From contig OX485803.1 of the NCBI GenBank assembly GCA_950295325.1, positions 52,095,554-52,159,553 of the forward strand: 64,000 nt of DNA, read 5' to 3'. This DNA comes from Polytrichum commune (Eukaryota > Streptophyta > Polytrichopsida > Polytrichales > Polytrichaceae). The notes beneath the pieces were generated by a model that ran no database searches, was not told the origin of the DNA, and worked only from the letters and a program-made list of their open reading frames with translations. Positions 1 to 10,154 of the stretch are shown one piece after another (position 1 is the stretch's first letter; each line of letters opens with the position of its first letter). Both the position numbers and the translations under genes were made by a program.

Positions 1-2790
1 TGTTGCAATGCCCAAATGGGTAGTGGAGGCACCGACACCATCTCCAATGTTGATGATGGTGTCGCGCTGCTTGTCTGATCCATGGGTTTAAATTTGTTGT
101 TTCCGTCCAAGCTTCGAAGGCACGGAACCACGGATCGAAGTGTCGAGTGGTATGTGCTTGCTTCGCACACCGGGTTCGTGTAACCACCATGTTGGAACAC
201 TACTTCTTCGAGGTGGAGACAGCCTGCGAGCACCCATAATTCACACAGATATTCCACCAGGTTGCCTTGCAATTCGAGGTGCTGCAATGCGTACCTGAAT
301 GAAATGTAATGAAGTGAAATTGATCATAAAGTCTGGGACTCCAAAAGGCTTATGGGACTTAAAGTACATCAAGATGGTGTCAAAAAGGTTATTTCACTAG
401 AGTAGCGGAATGCAGAAGCCTCCGTGACATAGAGGCTAATATCAACTTGATGTTCCAATTAGAAGAAAGGCTTAAGACTCCCTAGTACTACGTTCTCAAA
501 TACTGAAAGGAACTTATCTCCAATGGAGTCAACAAATTATTGAATCAAGTCATCAAATCCATCCCTTACTGCAATTTAGTTGCATGATGATGTCATATAA
601 AATTTCCCCTCTGGAAGTTAAGTAGATCACCACATCCAGCTGACAAAAGATCAAAAGCAATCAAGTCAGCTAATACAAGTGCCAAGTGTAGCAAACCTCA
701 TCGCAGGAGGCGATGGCAATCACGAGGAAGATTTTATGAAATGTATTGGAACTAAATGGGGTCACATAAATTCCCTCAGAGGCAAAGTAGTTGCACTCAA
801 ATCGACACACAATTTTACATGTGATTTTGGAGGTTTTAGAGTCTCCACAGGACACAAAATATTATGTGTTTCCACCGACAGCTTGTTGCAGAGGAGAAAC
901 GGGTCCAATAAGCCTTGAATCTCGATCTACCATAGCTGATTGATGATGAATGAGGGAGTCATGAAAGTCAAAGAAATGAAATAAATGAGCTGCGCTCTCA
1001 CACTAGCCCGTGCTGCCTCCTTTTTACAATGTGCAAACATTTTAGTCAAACCCAGCTGGCTATTACCATCAATTCAGTTGTTGAGTAAACATTGTAAGGA
1101 GGAAAATTACCAAATAAAAAAATAAAAAATATTGTTCAAAACACACTGCAGACGGAAAAAAAAGACGGAGGAGACGGAAAAAGCCTTCATCTATGATGAG
1201 GTTTTGGACCATTTTGACAGGATATGGAGAGCCAATAATCTTCTCTAAGTTACTGATGTTCAAACTCTTAACATTTTTTGGAACATCCACACGCTACTGT
1301 TGACTCAGTTGATCATGCTTAGGTTTCTCTTTTATTTTTGTGGTGTGAGATGGTTCCACCATGTGCACCCCAGAGAGTATCCCGGGTCTCTGTTTTAGGT
1401 CCCAATGGCCTTGTCTGGTATTTTGGCAATGAAATAAATTGTTTCCTTTGTCTCAACACAAAAACTGTAAAATATCAAAAAAAATCCCAAGGATATAAAT
1501 TAACACACATATAGTCACGAAAGTGATGAGTAATCATGACAGATGAGCACACTGATTGAAGCACCAGATAAAAATATATCCTAATTAGAAATAGAGGACT
1601 AGGTACTCACTGGGGTCCGTGGACAGCCGACAATCCACCAAGCAGGGCAATCCGGTTGTGGGAAAGGATGAGATGTTGGAGAGCCACCAACCCATGCAAG
1701 CCAGTGATTTCCCGGATCTTGTTACTCGCAAGATTGAGGACCCGGAGGTTTTTGAGGTGAGAAATACCCTCCATTCGTGCAATGTTGTTGGACGACAGGT
1801 TGAGTGTCACAAGAAGGCTCAACACCTCCAAGCCCTCGATACGTTTGATCTGGTTGTCATGCAAATTCAGCGTCTGGAGGTTGACAAATTTGGAGAGACC
1901 CACGATCGCATTCGGGGACTGTAGAGAAGCTCCAAGCGCATATATCTCCTTGATCTCATGATCTGGACATATACAATCACAGTTAAAGGGTGACAATGTA
2001 AATGTGCTATAATTTTATTCAAGTCCTCATAATTTGTTCGGAGGGGATCAGTCAAGAAATTTAAAACTGTGGGAGAAAGTTAAACTAGTTTTATATGTTC
2101 TTGGTGATAACACTGAGCCTGCATCCACGAGAGAATTCATCAAAAGCTGTCATAAATTACAGGAAACCATTAATACCTAAGTTCAAAGCGCGAGGGCTCA
2201 GGGTTTAAACAACAGAGCTCCTCGTAATGAACATGGAATACCCACGCGACTCCCTTTGACTTAAGGTATGTTGCCCTTATGTGGTCGCGTGACTCTTCTT
2301 AATTAGATGCCTATATTTGAGTAGTAAATATGGCAAGGCTTGTATGAAATTAAGGAAGGACACCAAGAAAGACGTGTTACAATGAGATTGAACTATCTGC
2401 TCAAATGTGCATACCATTCCAGGTTCCATAGTTAACATCACAATTTGGGAGGGCCTATGTGATCGCTTAAAGAGAAAGTAAATCTTCACTTTGACCTCTG
2501 ATAACTTTTGCATCTCTACTCCAATTCTCATGAAACTTGGAATAACAACCTTTGAGATCCATGCCTGCTAAGCAGATGAGTCTTGAGACAATTCCCAAAT
2601 TGGTCGAATAGAAAAAATTACCTGTGCAGTTGGAAGCACCCACAATAGGGCCACATACCTTAATAAATTAGCAGTGCTTGAAAAACAGCAAGGGAACTAG
2701 AGAGGTCAATAATAATAAATTACCAGGTTTGTCTGGGTCTTGGGCACGCACATCCAGAACGACTCCTGGAACTCCATAGCTGCGGGCCAT
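1..2790 (-). CDS. LRRCC1: LRRCC1-like leucine-rich repeat protein, 5' part (3 exons, runs off the window)
   Basis: Three exons join in phase: 2790-2724 (ATG at 2790, donor gtaatt), 1962-1611 (donor gtgagt) and 294 to beyond base 1. The protein starts MARSYGVPGVVL and then has about five SDS22-type leucine-rich repeats (for example LQTLNLHDNQIKRIEGLEVL). These are followed by LSHNRIALLGGLSAVHG, a NPVC motif and PCLRSLDGN, which closes the LRR domain. This order, including the 'NPVC...Y...L...P.LR.LD' cap, matches the N-terminal half of animal LRRCC1 as I remember it, a centrosome/centriole coiled-coil protein. The coiled-coil part would lie left of the window. In plants such proteins are expected only where sperm are flagellated. 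An upstream in-frame TTG at 2898 has no ATG, so 2790 is the chosen start. It could be another ciliary SDS22-type LRR protein. Confidence 0.75.
300..560. repeat. Dispersed repeat copy A1 in LRRCC1-like intron 2
   Basis: This stretch aligns in the same orientation with 34935-35150. Shared blocks include 'gtacatcaagat.gtgtcaaa' and 'aggtt', with an AATGA-rich start. It lies in the minus-strand intron and reaches to within a few bases of the 3' splice site at 295. The rest of the intron (560-1610) is AT-rich with nothing else recognised. Confidence 0.7.
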
Positions 2791-4929
2791 TTCCTGATCT
2801 TCACCTCCAGTGCCATTCTCCCCCACCAATTTCGCCTGAACCGATCGTATCGCGGTGCCCACCACAGCTAGGGTTGGCGCAGACCCAATTTTATTCAACT
2901 TGGGAATCTCCAGAATAATGGAGAAATTAAAAGGGGGTCACAGCCCATACAACAAAGAATACTCTCCCTGGATATAGAAAGCTATTCAAATCCATGGAAA
3001 CCTAATTTCATTGCAACTTTTCAATTGAATCGTTTCATGTAAGTGCCGCTGCATCATACATAAATAAACCCTTACTCGTTAACTATCCATATTAGGTTTG
3101 TGCCATTGATCATGTTGTTTATAGCCAACTTGGTAACACAATGTTCCTCCTCTCTTTCAATGCTTCCATGTACATATAAAAAAGTTAAGTGAAGTTCAAG
3201 AACAATTTTATCAATAGCTCTCAGCTCATGCAAATTCTTCAAACCTCAACTCTATCGTCTATCTTTACTGAGTTCTTACTGTGCATGCAATTGACTACCT
3301 ACAAAATCTAAAACGATGGAGTATTTTACTTATCTAAAAACTTTAGTGATAACTTAATCGATATATGCTTGCAAATGTGAGGTACATGACTTATGTGCTT
3401 ATTAAAATTCCAACTCTCTCAAATCACATGCGGAGGGAAATTGTATCCACAATTCACTCCTCCTTGGGGAAGAGTGACCTTTCACTTGCTCCTCAATAAC
3501 TCACACGACTTGCTCACTCTCAAGAAACTTAATTCAATACACTCGAAAGTGTTGGTATCTTTTAATCTCAATGAATGCATGCAAACGTTTCCTTAAATGG
3601 AGGAGGGGTTGACACTCATTATTTCAACACGACTTCGTTGTGTATTAATAATGAGGTCTTCCCTCTTGATTTTGGCGCTCCTTATGTAGTATTACTACTT
3701 CAAATCCATCAGTAGGCCTCCTATCCTTGGAACTACATCATCCCATGTAGCTAGCCCATGGATCTCGGTAAGAGGCCAACGGCCATTACCCTCCTCTAGC
3801 TAACTAACACATACCTCCCAATCCGTAGACATATCCGCATCTTGATAATCTTAAGTTTGAATCCTAACTTCTTGGCTTGATCCCCCTACATTGTAACCCA
3901 AGGCTAATTGACATGCCAATTGCCTTGAGGTCCACACATTGTAGTAGTAGTGACAATCTACACAAAGATTATTCCTTTCCATAATTAACTATTCTTTCTA
4001 TTTTTAGCAATCCGGGCCCGTGGGCCCAAAATGGATGTTTCAATGCCATGTAATTGTTCTTCTTGTGCACCATTATTTCAAAAAATTATATTCTCGTGCT
4101 TTGGCCACAAATCTCCCATGTTATTTCTCCCACGCACTTGTGCCCATGCCTTTGTTTCCTTGTCCCCGTGGCCTCATTTTCCATGTGTCTTGTACTCTTA
4201 GCCTCCTTCCTCATGGTTCACCTTGTTCCCATACAACACCCATACAAACCTAAAGGTAAGTCGTGGTCCATACTAAAGACCTACATCACAAATCTATGGA
4301 GGCAAACTTATCATGCTGAAACAATCAAGCTTTGAAATAATAACGTATATTATAAATTAATTGCATATTGATTACCCTGTTGTTTTATTCTCATCAAATA
4401 TGCATCACTTTATATTACTCCCCAGCAAATCTTGTATATCAAGATTATTGTAACACAGGTGTAGTATGATACTTTCACACTTGAAGGTTTATGATGTTCA
4501 TGTGTTTCTAAAGCCAACAAAGATGTCCTCACATAACCCGTTCCCAAAGGTTTCCATCTACGTCCCAAGGTTTAGCCTTAATATATAGCCTCTTTTGCTT
4601 ATCAGGCAATTCCATTCACCACAACAAGCTTTTCGAATGGTGGATGTGTCCTCCTTTGGGGATTGTATTCTCTTTGTTGGGTTCCACCCTAGGCTCTCAA
4701 TCGGGTGCATCGAGCTTTGCTTCTCCTTGTTGGTCTTAACTAAGTGTTGACCAATGACAAGTGTTGTGGCCGCTCCTCAACCCGAACATTACCCATGTGA
4801 CTAACGTGTGATACCTATTCACGGGTTCAAAAAAAACTAAATAAACAATCATTATTGATATATGTCACATAGCATAGAAGATTTTCAGTTTTTGTTTTTT
4901 ACAATCCAATCAAATATATTTATTTTTCA
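2791..4929. other. Intergenic, AT-rich, no gene recognised
   Basis: Open frames here (for example 3393-3596 and 4020-4335) have low-complexity, non-conserved translations and no splice context. The stretch just above 2790 would hold the LRRCC1-like promoter and leader. I see no transposon ends or RNA gene. Confidence 0.5.
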
Positions 4930-5240
4930 TTACTTTGATGAACGCATTTTGGCATGCCAAGAGGTGCTAGAATGAGTTTGACCCTCGAGGAACAAAATTA
5001 GGTTGCACTTCATTCATATTCAAACAGCACCTCCGAGCATGCACCACAACTGGAAAGAAATTATTGATATTGTATTTAAAACAACCAGTGGAAAATCATA
5101 GTGGACTAACTCCCGACGAAATGTCCCATGGAGTTGGAGGATAACTCCATGATGCACACAAAAAAATCTCATAATCAGTGGATTCTGAAGACATCCCAGG
5201 AGCATTTTCCCATCAAGTAAGAGCATTAGGTTTCACACGC
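4930..5240. repeat. Dispersed repeat copy B1
   Basis: Matches two blocks inside ArgJ intron 12, at 41755-41850 and 42270-42385. The first shares 'ttttggcatgcca.gag.tgct' and 'aaccacaactggaaa'. The second shares 'aactcc.gacgaaa' and 'ctccatga'. In the ArgJ copy the blocks are separated by a Stowaway MITE and extra sequence. Family unknown, and no coding capacity seen. Confidence 0.6.
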
Positions 5241-5836
5241 CATCCTTTTCTGTATCTACACACAGGAAGCATAACCAAGTGTACATGAAGTTGACAAACA
5301 TCCTTATACACATCAAGGTCCCGACAACACTTACAGACAAAGGTCACAGGTAAACAACAAAATAAGTATTGGGAGAGCTAGTTGATCCAAAGAGTTTTAA
5401 ACATCATGTCAGACATGGAAGTCTGAAAAAGTACATAATTTACAAAATAGTCTCTAGGACAGAGAGATCCCAGGTGCATTTACCCTGAAATATACCTATC
5501 CTGCCCATTGTGAAGTTATGAAACTGCCATTGCAACAAAAACGCAGCTGGTTCATCACAAAGAGGTCCATACCAAGGTGTGGATCCCAAAGTTTCCATGA
5601 GGGAAGAACATATGCCACCAAAATGCTACCCACAAGTCTCTGACATTACCCTGGCCTCTGTCGCAGTAAGGGCAATCCATAGAAGTAGATTAAGAGCCAC
5701 CCACAAAAGTACCTGTGAGATCAAAACCAGAAGATATGTGTTCAACATACTTTCATGGACTTGCTTGCTCTGCAAAAAACCATGGTAGGTAACCGGGGTT
5801 CAGAACATCAAGTGTAAGGTAAGTAGGCCAAAAAAT

Positions 5837-6075
5837 AGACACATTGAGCTCTGCACCTACTCCTCCTAGGATAGTAAACACGCAATTAGTACAAGATGAT
5901 TAGCAAATCCAAATCAAGGGCATAGCCATTTTCAAAAGCTCATATGAATGTCTTATTCATTTTCAGAGTGAAGATTCTCTTTATTCTCATTTAATGATCG
6001 TATGCGTCCTCCCCAATTATGTTGAATATTGAGGCTAGATTTTGAGCACGTAACACATGATGCTCAATTTCTGGA
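5837..6075. repeat. Dispersed repeat copy C1
   Basis: Aligns in the same orientation with 47424-47655. Shared blocks include 'agctctgcacc', 'caagatgattagcaaatcca' and 'gtgaagattct'. The interval 5240-5836 between repeats B1 and C1 has no recognised gene, and the short open frame at 5579-5788 has no family signature. Confidence 0.65.
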
Positions 6076-6384
6076 GCAGTAATCTCAAAGAGCAACTGCA
6101 ACTAAACTAAACTTCTGATTTGATGTGGCCCAAACTATTCATCATCAATCCAAGTTAAATGTCTTGCAATCACTGGGTGGTGGTAACTAAAGAGGATGTC
6201 ACATGCCACTTGGTGCTACATGACAAGTCACAAAGGCCACTCTAATTAACATGCCACACCAATTTTTATGCCGCAATAAATCAGATGTTTAGTGTACTCT
6301 TACAATGTTTAGAAGGTAGATCAGTTGTCTTGTTCACACAGTCATTCTACAAGATATCCATTAGGAAAAGATGAAGTATTACGG

Positions 6385-6405
6385 GTTTAGGGTTTAGGGT
6401 TTGGA
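6385..6405. repeat. Telobox-like TTTAGGG cluster
   Basis: Two and a half copies of the plant telomere heptamer (gggtttagggtttagggttt). It is too short for a chromosome end. Such boxes are common near plant promoters, and here it lies beyond the 3' end of the maturase-like exon. Confidence 0.6.
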
Positions 6406-6645
6406 TAACATAGAACGAAATTGCTCGGTGAGAATGTGTACCTTAGTCTTTGGAATTAGTTCGGCAAGTTGAACTCCGAGCTGGGTCACTCATTCCCTTT
6501 CACAAATCCAGACTTGAATCGCCCGTGTGAGGAAATGCATCAACATAATTTTATGCTGGTAAACTTCCAACTTGGTTGTCTATGGTTTCCACTTCGGTGG
6601 CATTCATCACAAAAAACATAACCAGTAGAAATTAGAGGTACATCA

Positions 6646-7677
6646 TCACACATACTGAATCAGGGTGCCCAAGAACTTGGCCATATCTGCCCTGGCATTC
6701 AACACTGGACTATTTTTCTCATCAATGTCAAACCTCAGTTTCCTTTGCAAGAATGTTTGCACAGATTTCCGAACTACCAGCCCCTCCTGCTTGCTGCCTT
6801 TCAACCCTAAAATGATGTTGTCCGCATACCGCAAGTATTTCAGCTTCTTCAACCCCTGCTGCTCGGATTCAGAACTCATTTCACCCGCCTCAAACTTGGG
6901 GATAAGTTCATCCTCCACATAACAGTCCAATTCATGGAGCAAGATATTGTTGCAGAGAGGAGAGATGATGGAGCCCATGACCACGCTCGTGTTGTATTGA
7001 GACCGATCGGTGAGGTTGTAAATGTCAACATAGCCCGCATTCAAGAGCTTCCGCATCAAATCTTCCATGGACTTCGACTCCAGGGCAGGTGCCATGAGCC
7101 TGAGGAGAATCTCATGGTGGCCTTTGTCGAAGAGTTTTTGGAGGTCAATTTGGATGATCCACGACATGCCTAGCCATGTGGACCGAAGCACCCTCAGACA
7201 TGTGTGACATGACCTCCGAGGCCTAAACCCATGGCTGGAGTCCCGGAAGATGGGATTGAACACAGGGTGTAAGAGTGCTAACACTGCATTCTGCACCACT
7301 TTGTCAACTGTTGATGCCACGGACAAAGGTCTCCCTCCCTCCGGTGTTGGAAGAATCACACGTTGTGCAGGCTTTGGGGCATACCTGTGCCTTCGAAGCT
7401 CCTCTGACAGATTTGCCAAACCCCTCTCAGTCATCTCGGTTGGCGCCCTGCCATCGATCCCTGGAGTCACGGTCCGCTGGAGCTTGTTGTATGCCGCCCT
7501 CAGATTTTCCACTTCGTACACATCCTCGTATGCAATCGATTTCTGAGACTTTATTTTTGGTTCAATTCTGTCCAGAGTTGACACATCACTATGGAGACAT
7601 TGGATCCTGAAGATTGCAACAATCGGAGAGCAACCGCGCCTCCATGAGGAGAGCTTCAATTGCATCATCATCGTCAT
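6646..7677 (-). CDS. Nuclear group II intron maturase / reverse-transcriptase relative, partial
   Basis: An open frame (continuous from 7722; ATG chosen at 7677) encodes a group II intron-type RT. Numbering from 7722, visible motifs are TPGIDG (86-91), PEGGRPLSV (128-135), HGFRPRRSCHT (164-174), palm motif A with D193 and F198-D199, MGSIISPLCNNILLHELD (249-266) and YADN (299-302). The last motif is YADD in active enzymes, so the second catalytic Asp is gone, and PQGG is reduced to MGS. This fits splicing-only nuclear maturases, which also carry altered YADD boxes. The N-terminus QLKLSSWRRG...FRIQCLHS is basic and could be a mitochondrial leader. Domain X and the endonuclease are not in this exon, which ends at ...FLGTLIQ next to a good donor (gtatgt). 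Either more exons follow or the gene is truncated. It resembles intron maturases of bryophyte mitochondria, so transfer from mitochondrial DNA is likely. Confidence 0.7.
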   Translation of the reverse strand: MTMMMQLKLSSWRRGCSPIVAIFRIQCLHSDVSTLDRIEPKIKSQKSIAYEDVYEVENLRAAYNKLQRTVTPGIDGRAPTEMTERGLANLSEELRRHRYAPKPAQRVILPTPEGGRPLSVASTVDKVVQNAVLALLHPVFNPIFRDSSHGFRPRRSCHTCLRVLRSTWLGMSWIIQIDLQKLFDKGHHEILLRLMAPALESKSMEDLMRKLLNAGYVDIYNLTDRSQYNTSVVMGSIISPLCNNILLHELDCYVEDELIPKFEAGEMSSESEQQGLKKLKYLRYADNIILGLKGSKQEGLVVRKSVQTFLQRKLRFDIDEKNSPVLNARADMAKFLGTLIQYV

Positions 7678-7740
7678 CTTCTGCACATGCCAAATCGATG
7701 TGGAGAATTGGTCTGATAACAAATCTGACCCCTGCTTGCC

Positions 7741-8225
7741 GTGGACACCAACCTTGTCAATCCTATGGATACTAACTAGATGTTAGCAGCGAATGTTCTT
7801 ATTTTTCTCTGAAAAGGAGAGCATCATTCCACTCCCATCTTCATCATCACTCCGAGACCACCATCCGTCACCTCCCCCTTCCTACTGAAGGTACTTCACT
7901 AGATACTGCCGTCAATGAATCGATACCATTGCAGATGTCTATCACTCTTGGAATGCAGAAAAAATGAGAAAAATTGGTAATGCCGTTCTTGATTAATCCT
8001 GTGGACACGAACCAGATGCTAGAAGAGGATGTTTTGTTTTCAAGCTAAAAAGGAGAGCATTAGCATCCCACTCGCATTCTTCATCACTACTAAACCACCA
8101 TCCGTTATCTCCCCCACCTATTTATCAAAGGTACTTCAATAGATACTAACAGTCAATGAATCAATATCATTTGGATGGTTGCCAGTTGAAAATATCTGTC
8201 ACTTGCAATGCAGACAAAAGGAGAT
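7741..8225. repeat. Direct tandem duplication, two ~230-260 bp units
   Basis: 7741-7975 and 8001-8225 share an ordered set of blocks: 'gtggacac.aacc', 'aaaaggagagcat', 'tcttcatcac', 'ccaccatccgt', 'aaggtacttca' and 'gtcaatgaatc'. They lie just upstream of the maturase-like gene, so one unit may hold its leader or promoter. Divergence is moderate, so the event is not recent. Confidence 0.7.
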
Positions 8226-8944
8226 CCAATCCACTCTGCACACACCTACGCAATTTGCAAATTCCAAAACACAGATCAACCCAAAACCCTAACCCTAACC
8301 CCTGGATGTAAATAGAAGCAGATTCTTCCTGAAACTGGGTTCTTGTTTTCATGACTCTGTTTTGAATACGCACAGTAAATATATCCAGCGCTTGTGAAGT
8401 TTAAAATTACAGATTTGTTACATAGGGCCCAGAAATTGATATCGACACGTGTCAACTTCTTGTTGGTTGGATGAGGATGGTACCCACATGGCAGGTCGAA
8501 CACTTGAATATGCAAGTGAGAAGCATGACACTAGGCAAGGGAATCACATGGTGTGGCTACCGGCAACAGTCCGGGCAACAGTCGAGCCTGAAAACAACAA
8601 TTTTGACGAGTGGGTGTGAGTCAAGTTGGCATGGAAGTTGACGATAGTTCAAACCATAGGAAGTTAGATTTCTAACTAGGACCAGACTCTTGTGTCGAGT
8701 AAGCACACACAAAGATTGATGCTTCGCTTGCATCGTCACACCTTCCAACACGAAGCACTCACTTTTATTACTTACTAGGTACTCTAGAATGTGAAGTCAC
8801 AAGCAGGTAAGTTGTGATTTTACACGTCATGCTAGGAGAGGATTTCTTTCACATTCGATCATTAACATACAGTTGACTCAAGAAAAGCCTGCCAATTGCA
8901 TATGGTTTAGCAAGAGCAAGAGCAAGAGCATTGCCAGTCCAGCA
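8226..8944. other. Intergenic with a short AACCCTA run
   Basis: Contains an interstitial telomere-like run (aaaccctaaccctaacccc) near 8284-8302 and no convincing gene. Small open frames on the minus strand (8167-8751) have no recognisable family. Confidence 0.4.
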
Positions 8945-10065
8945 CAAGGCTGGGGTGGGCTACGCTGTGACATTTGGAGAATTCTGTGCAGGAAACTTGG
9001 GGCTGGATTCGGGTGAAGAGGCAAGGCGGTGAATAGGGAGATGCTCTCAATTTGAAGATTCCAGGTCCTGCAATTAGTTGAGAACATTCGAGTTATGTGT
9101 CTTGGGAACCATAAATATTTTATGTGCAAGGGCTGATGTGGGTTATGCTACATTCGGGAAATTCTGTGCAGGAAGGTTTGGAATTGGACTTGGGTTAATA
9201 GGTAGGTGCTCTCAGTTCGAAGATTCCAGGTTCTGCAATTAGTTGAAAAGAACTGCGCCTTATGGAGCTATAGGTAATTTCAAGCTTGCAAGAACTAAAG
9301 TGGATTATGCTACATTCGGAGAATTTTATCCAGGAGGGCTTGGGGTTGGATTTGGGTGAATGGGCAAGGCGATGAATAGGTCATTTTAAATTTTAAATCC
9401 TAGCTCGTGCAATTAGTTGAGAAGATATGCATAATTAAGAAGCTATAAATAATTTTGCGTGCAAGGACTGAAGTGGGTTATGCTACATTGGGAAAATTCT
9501 TTGCAGGAAGGCTTGGGGTTGGATTTGGCCCAAGGGGACAGGTAGGTGCTCTTAATTTGAAGATTCCAGGTCCTGCAATCAGTTGAGGATATTTGAGTAC
9601 CCTGTCTTATGAGCTAAGTATAGGTATATTAATTTTTTTGTGCAAAAACTGAAGTGGATTATGCTACATTCGAAGAATTCTGTGCAGGTAGGTGCTCTTA
9701 GTTCAACGATTCCAGGTCCGGCAATTAGTTGAGAAGATTTGGATACTGTGTCTTAGAAGCTATAGAGCATTTGTGTGCAAGGACTGAAGTGGGTTATGCT
9801 ACATTAGGAGAAATCTGCACAGGAGGACTTGGGGTTGGATTTGGGTGCGGTGAATAGGTAGGTGCTCTTAGTTTGAACTTCCAGGTTCTGCAATTAGTTC
9901 GGAAGATTTGCGTCGTAAGGATCCTTAGTTGTTTATATGCAAGGGCTGATGTGGTTATGCTACATTCGGGAATTCTGTGCAGGTACATAGGTGCTCTCAG
10001 TTTGAAGATTCCAGGCCCTGCAATCCGTTGAGAAGCTTGAGGGTATTGTGTTGAGCGCGCGCAGG
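8945..10065. repeat. Promoter-proximal tandem repeat, seven units of ~120-180 bp
   Basis: Units start near 8945, 9130, 9298, 9470, 9651, 9787 and 9948. Each repeats an order of 'gaagtggrttatgctacatt', 'gaattctgtgcagg', 'cttggggttggatt', 'taggtgctctcag', 'gattccaggtcctgcaatt' and 'agttgagaag'. Units 5 and 7 lack the middle 'ggggttgg' part. Copies are diverged by point changes and small indels. The last unit stops about 90 bp before the D-LDH start codon, so the units probably carry copies of its promoter or leader region. Confidence 0.85.
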
Positions 10066-10154
10066 AAACAGATACACTGAGCGGGGAGAAGTTTTGGGTG
10101 TGTTGCAATTTGGACGCCAATTTTGATTTTGTTTATACGTGTAGAGAGACAGGG

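Noticed and set aside
1069-1290. Extra LRRCC1-like exon on the minus strand
   Set aside because: The exons at 1611-1962 and 1-294 already join in phase, and this frame has no LRR pattern.
6421-6520. Possible downstream maturase exon (minus strand, QLGVQLAELIPKTK)
   Set aside because: It has fair splice signals, but its phase does not fit the best donor of the previous exon (gtatgt); only a weaker donor would fit.
8284-8302. Chromosome-end telomere
   Set aside because: Only two to three AACCCTA copies, flanked by unique sequence; short interstitial motifs of this kind recur at 6385, 19042 and 49146.
8945-10065. CRISPR-like array
   Set aside because: Units are long, diverged and contiguous without unique spacers, in a plant genome.
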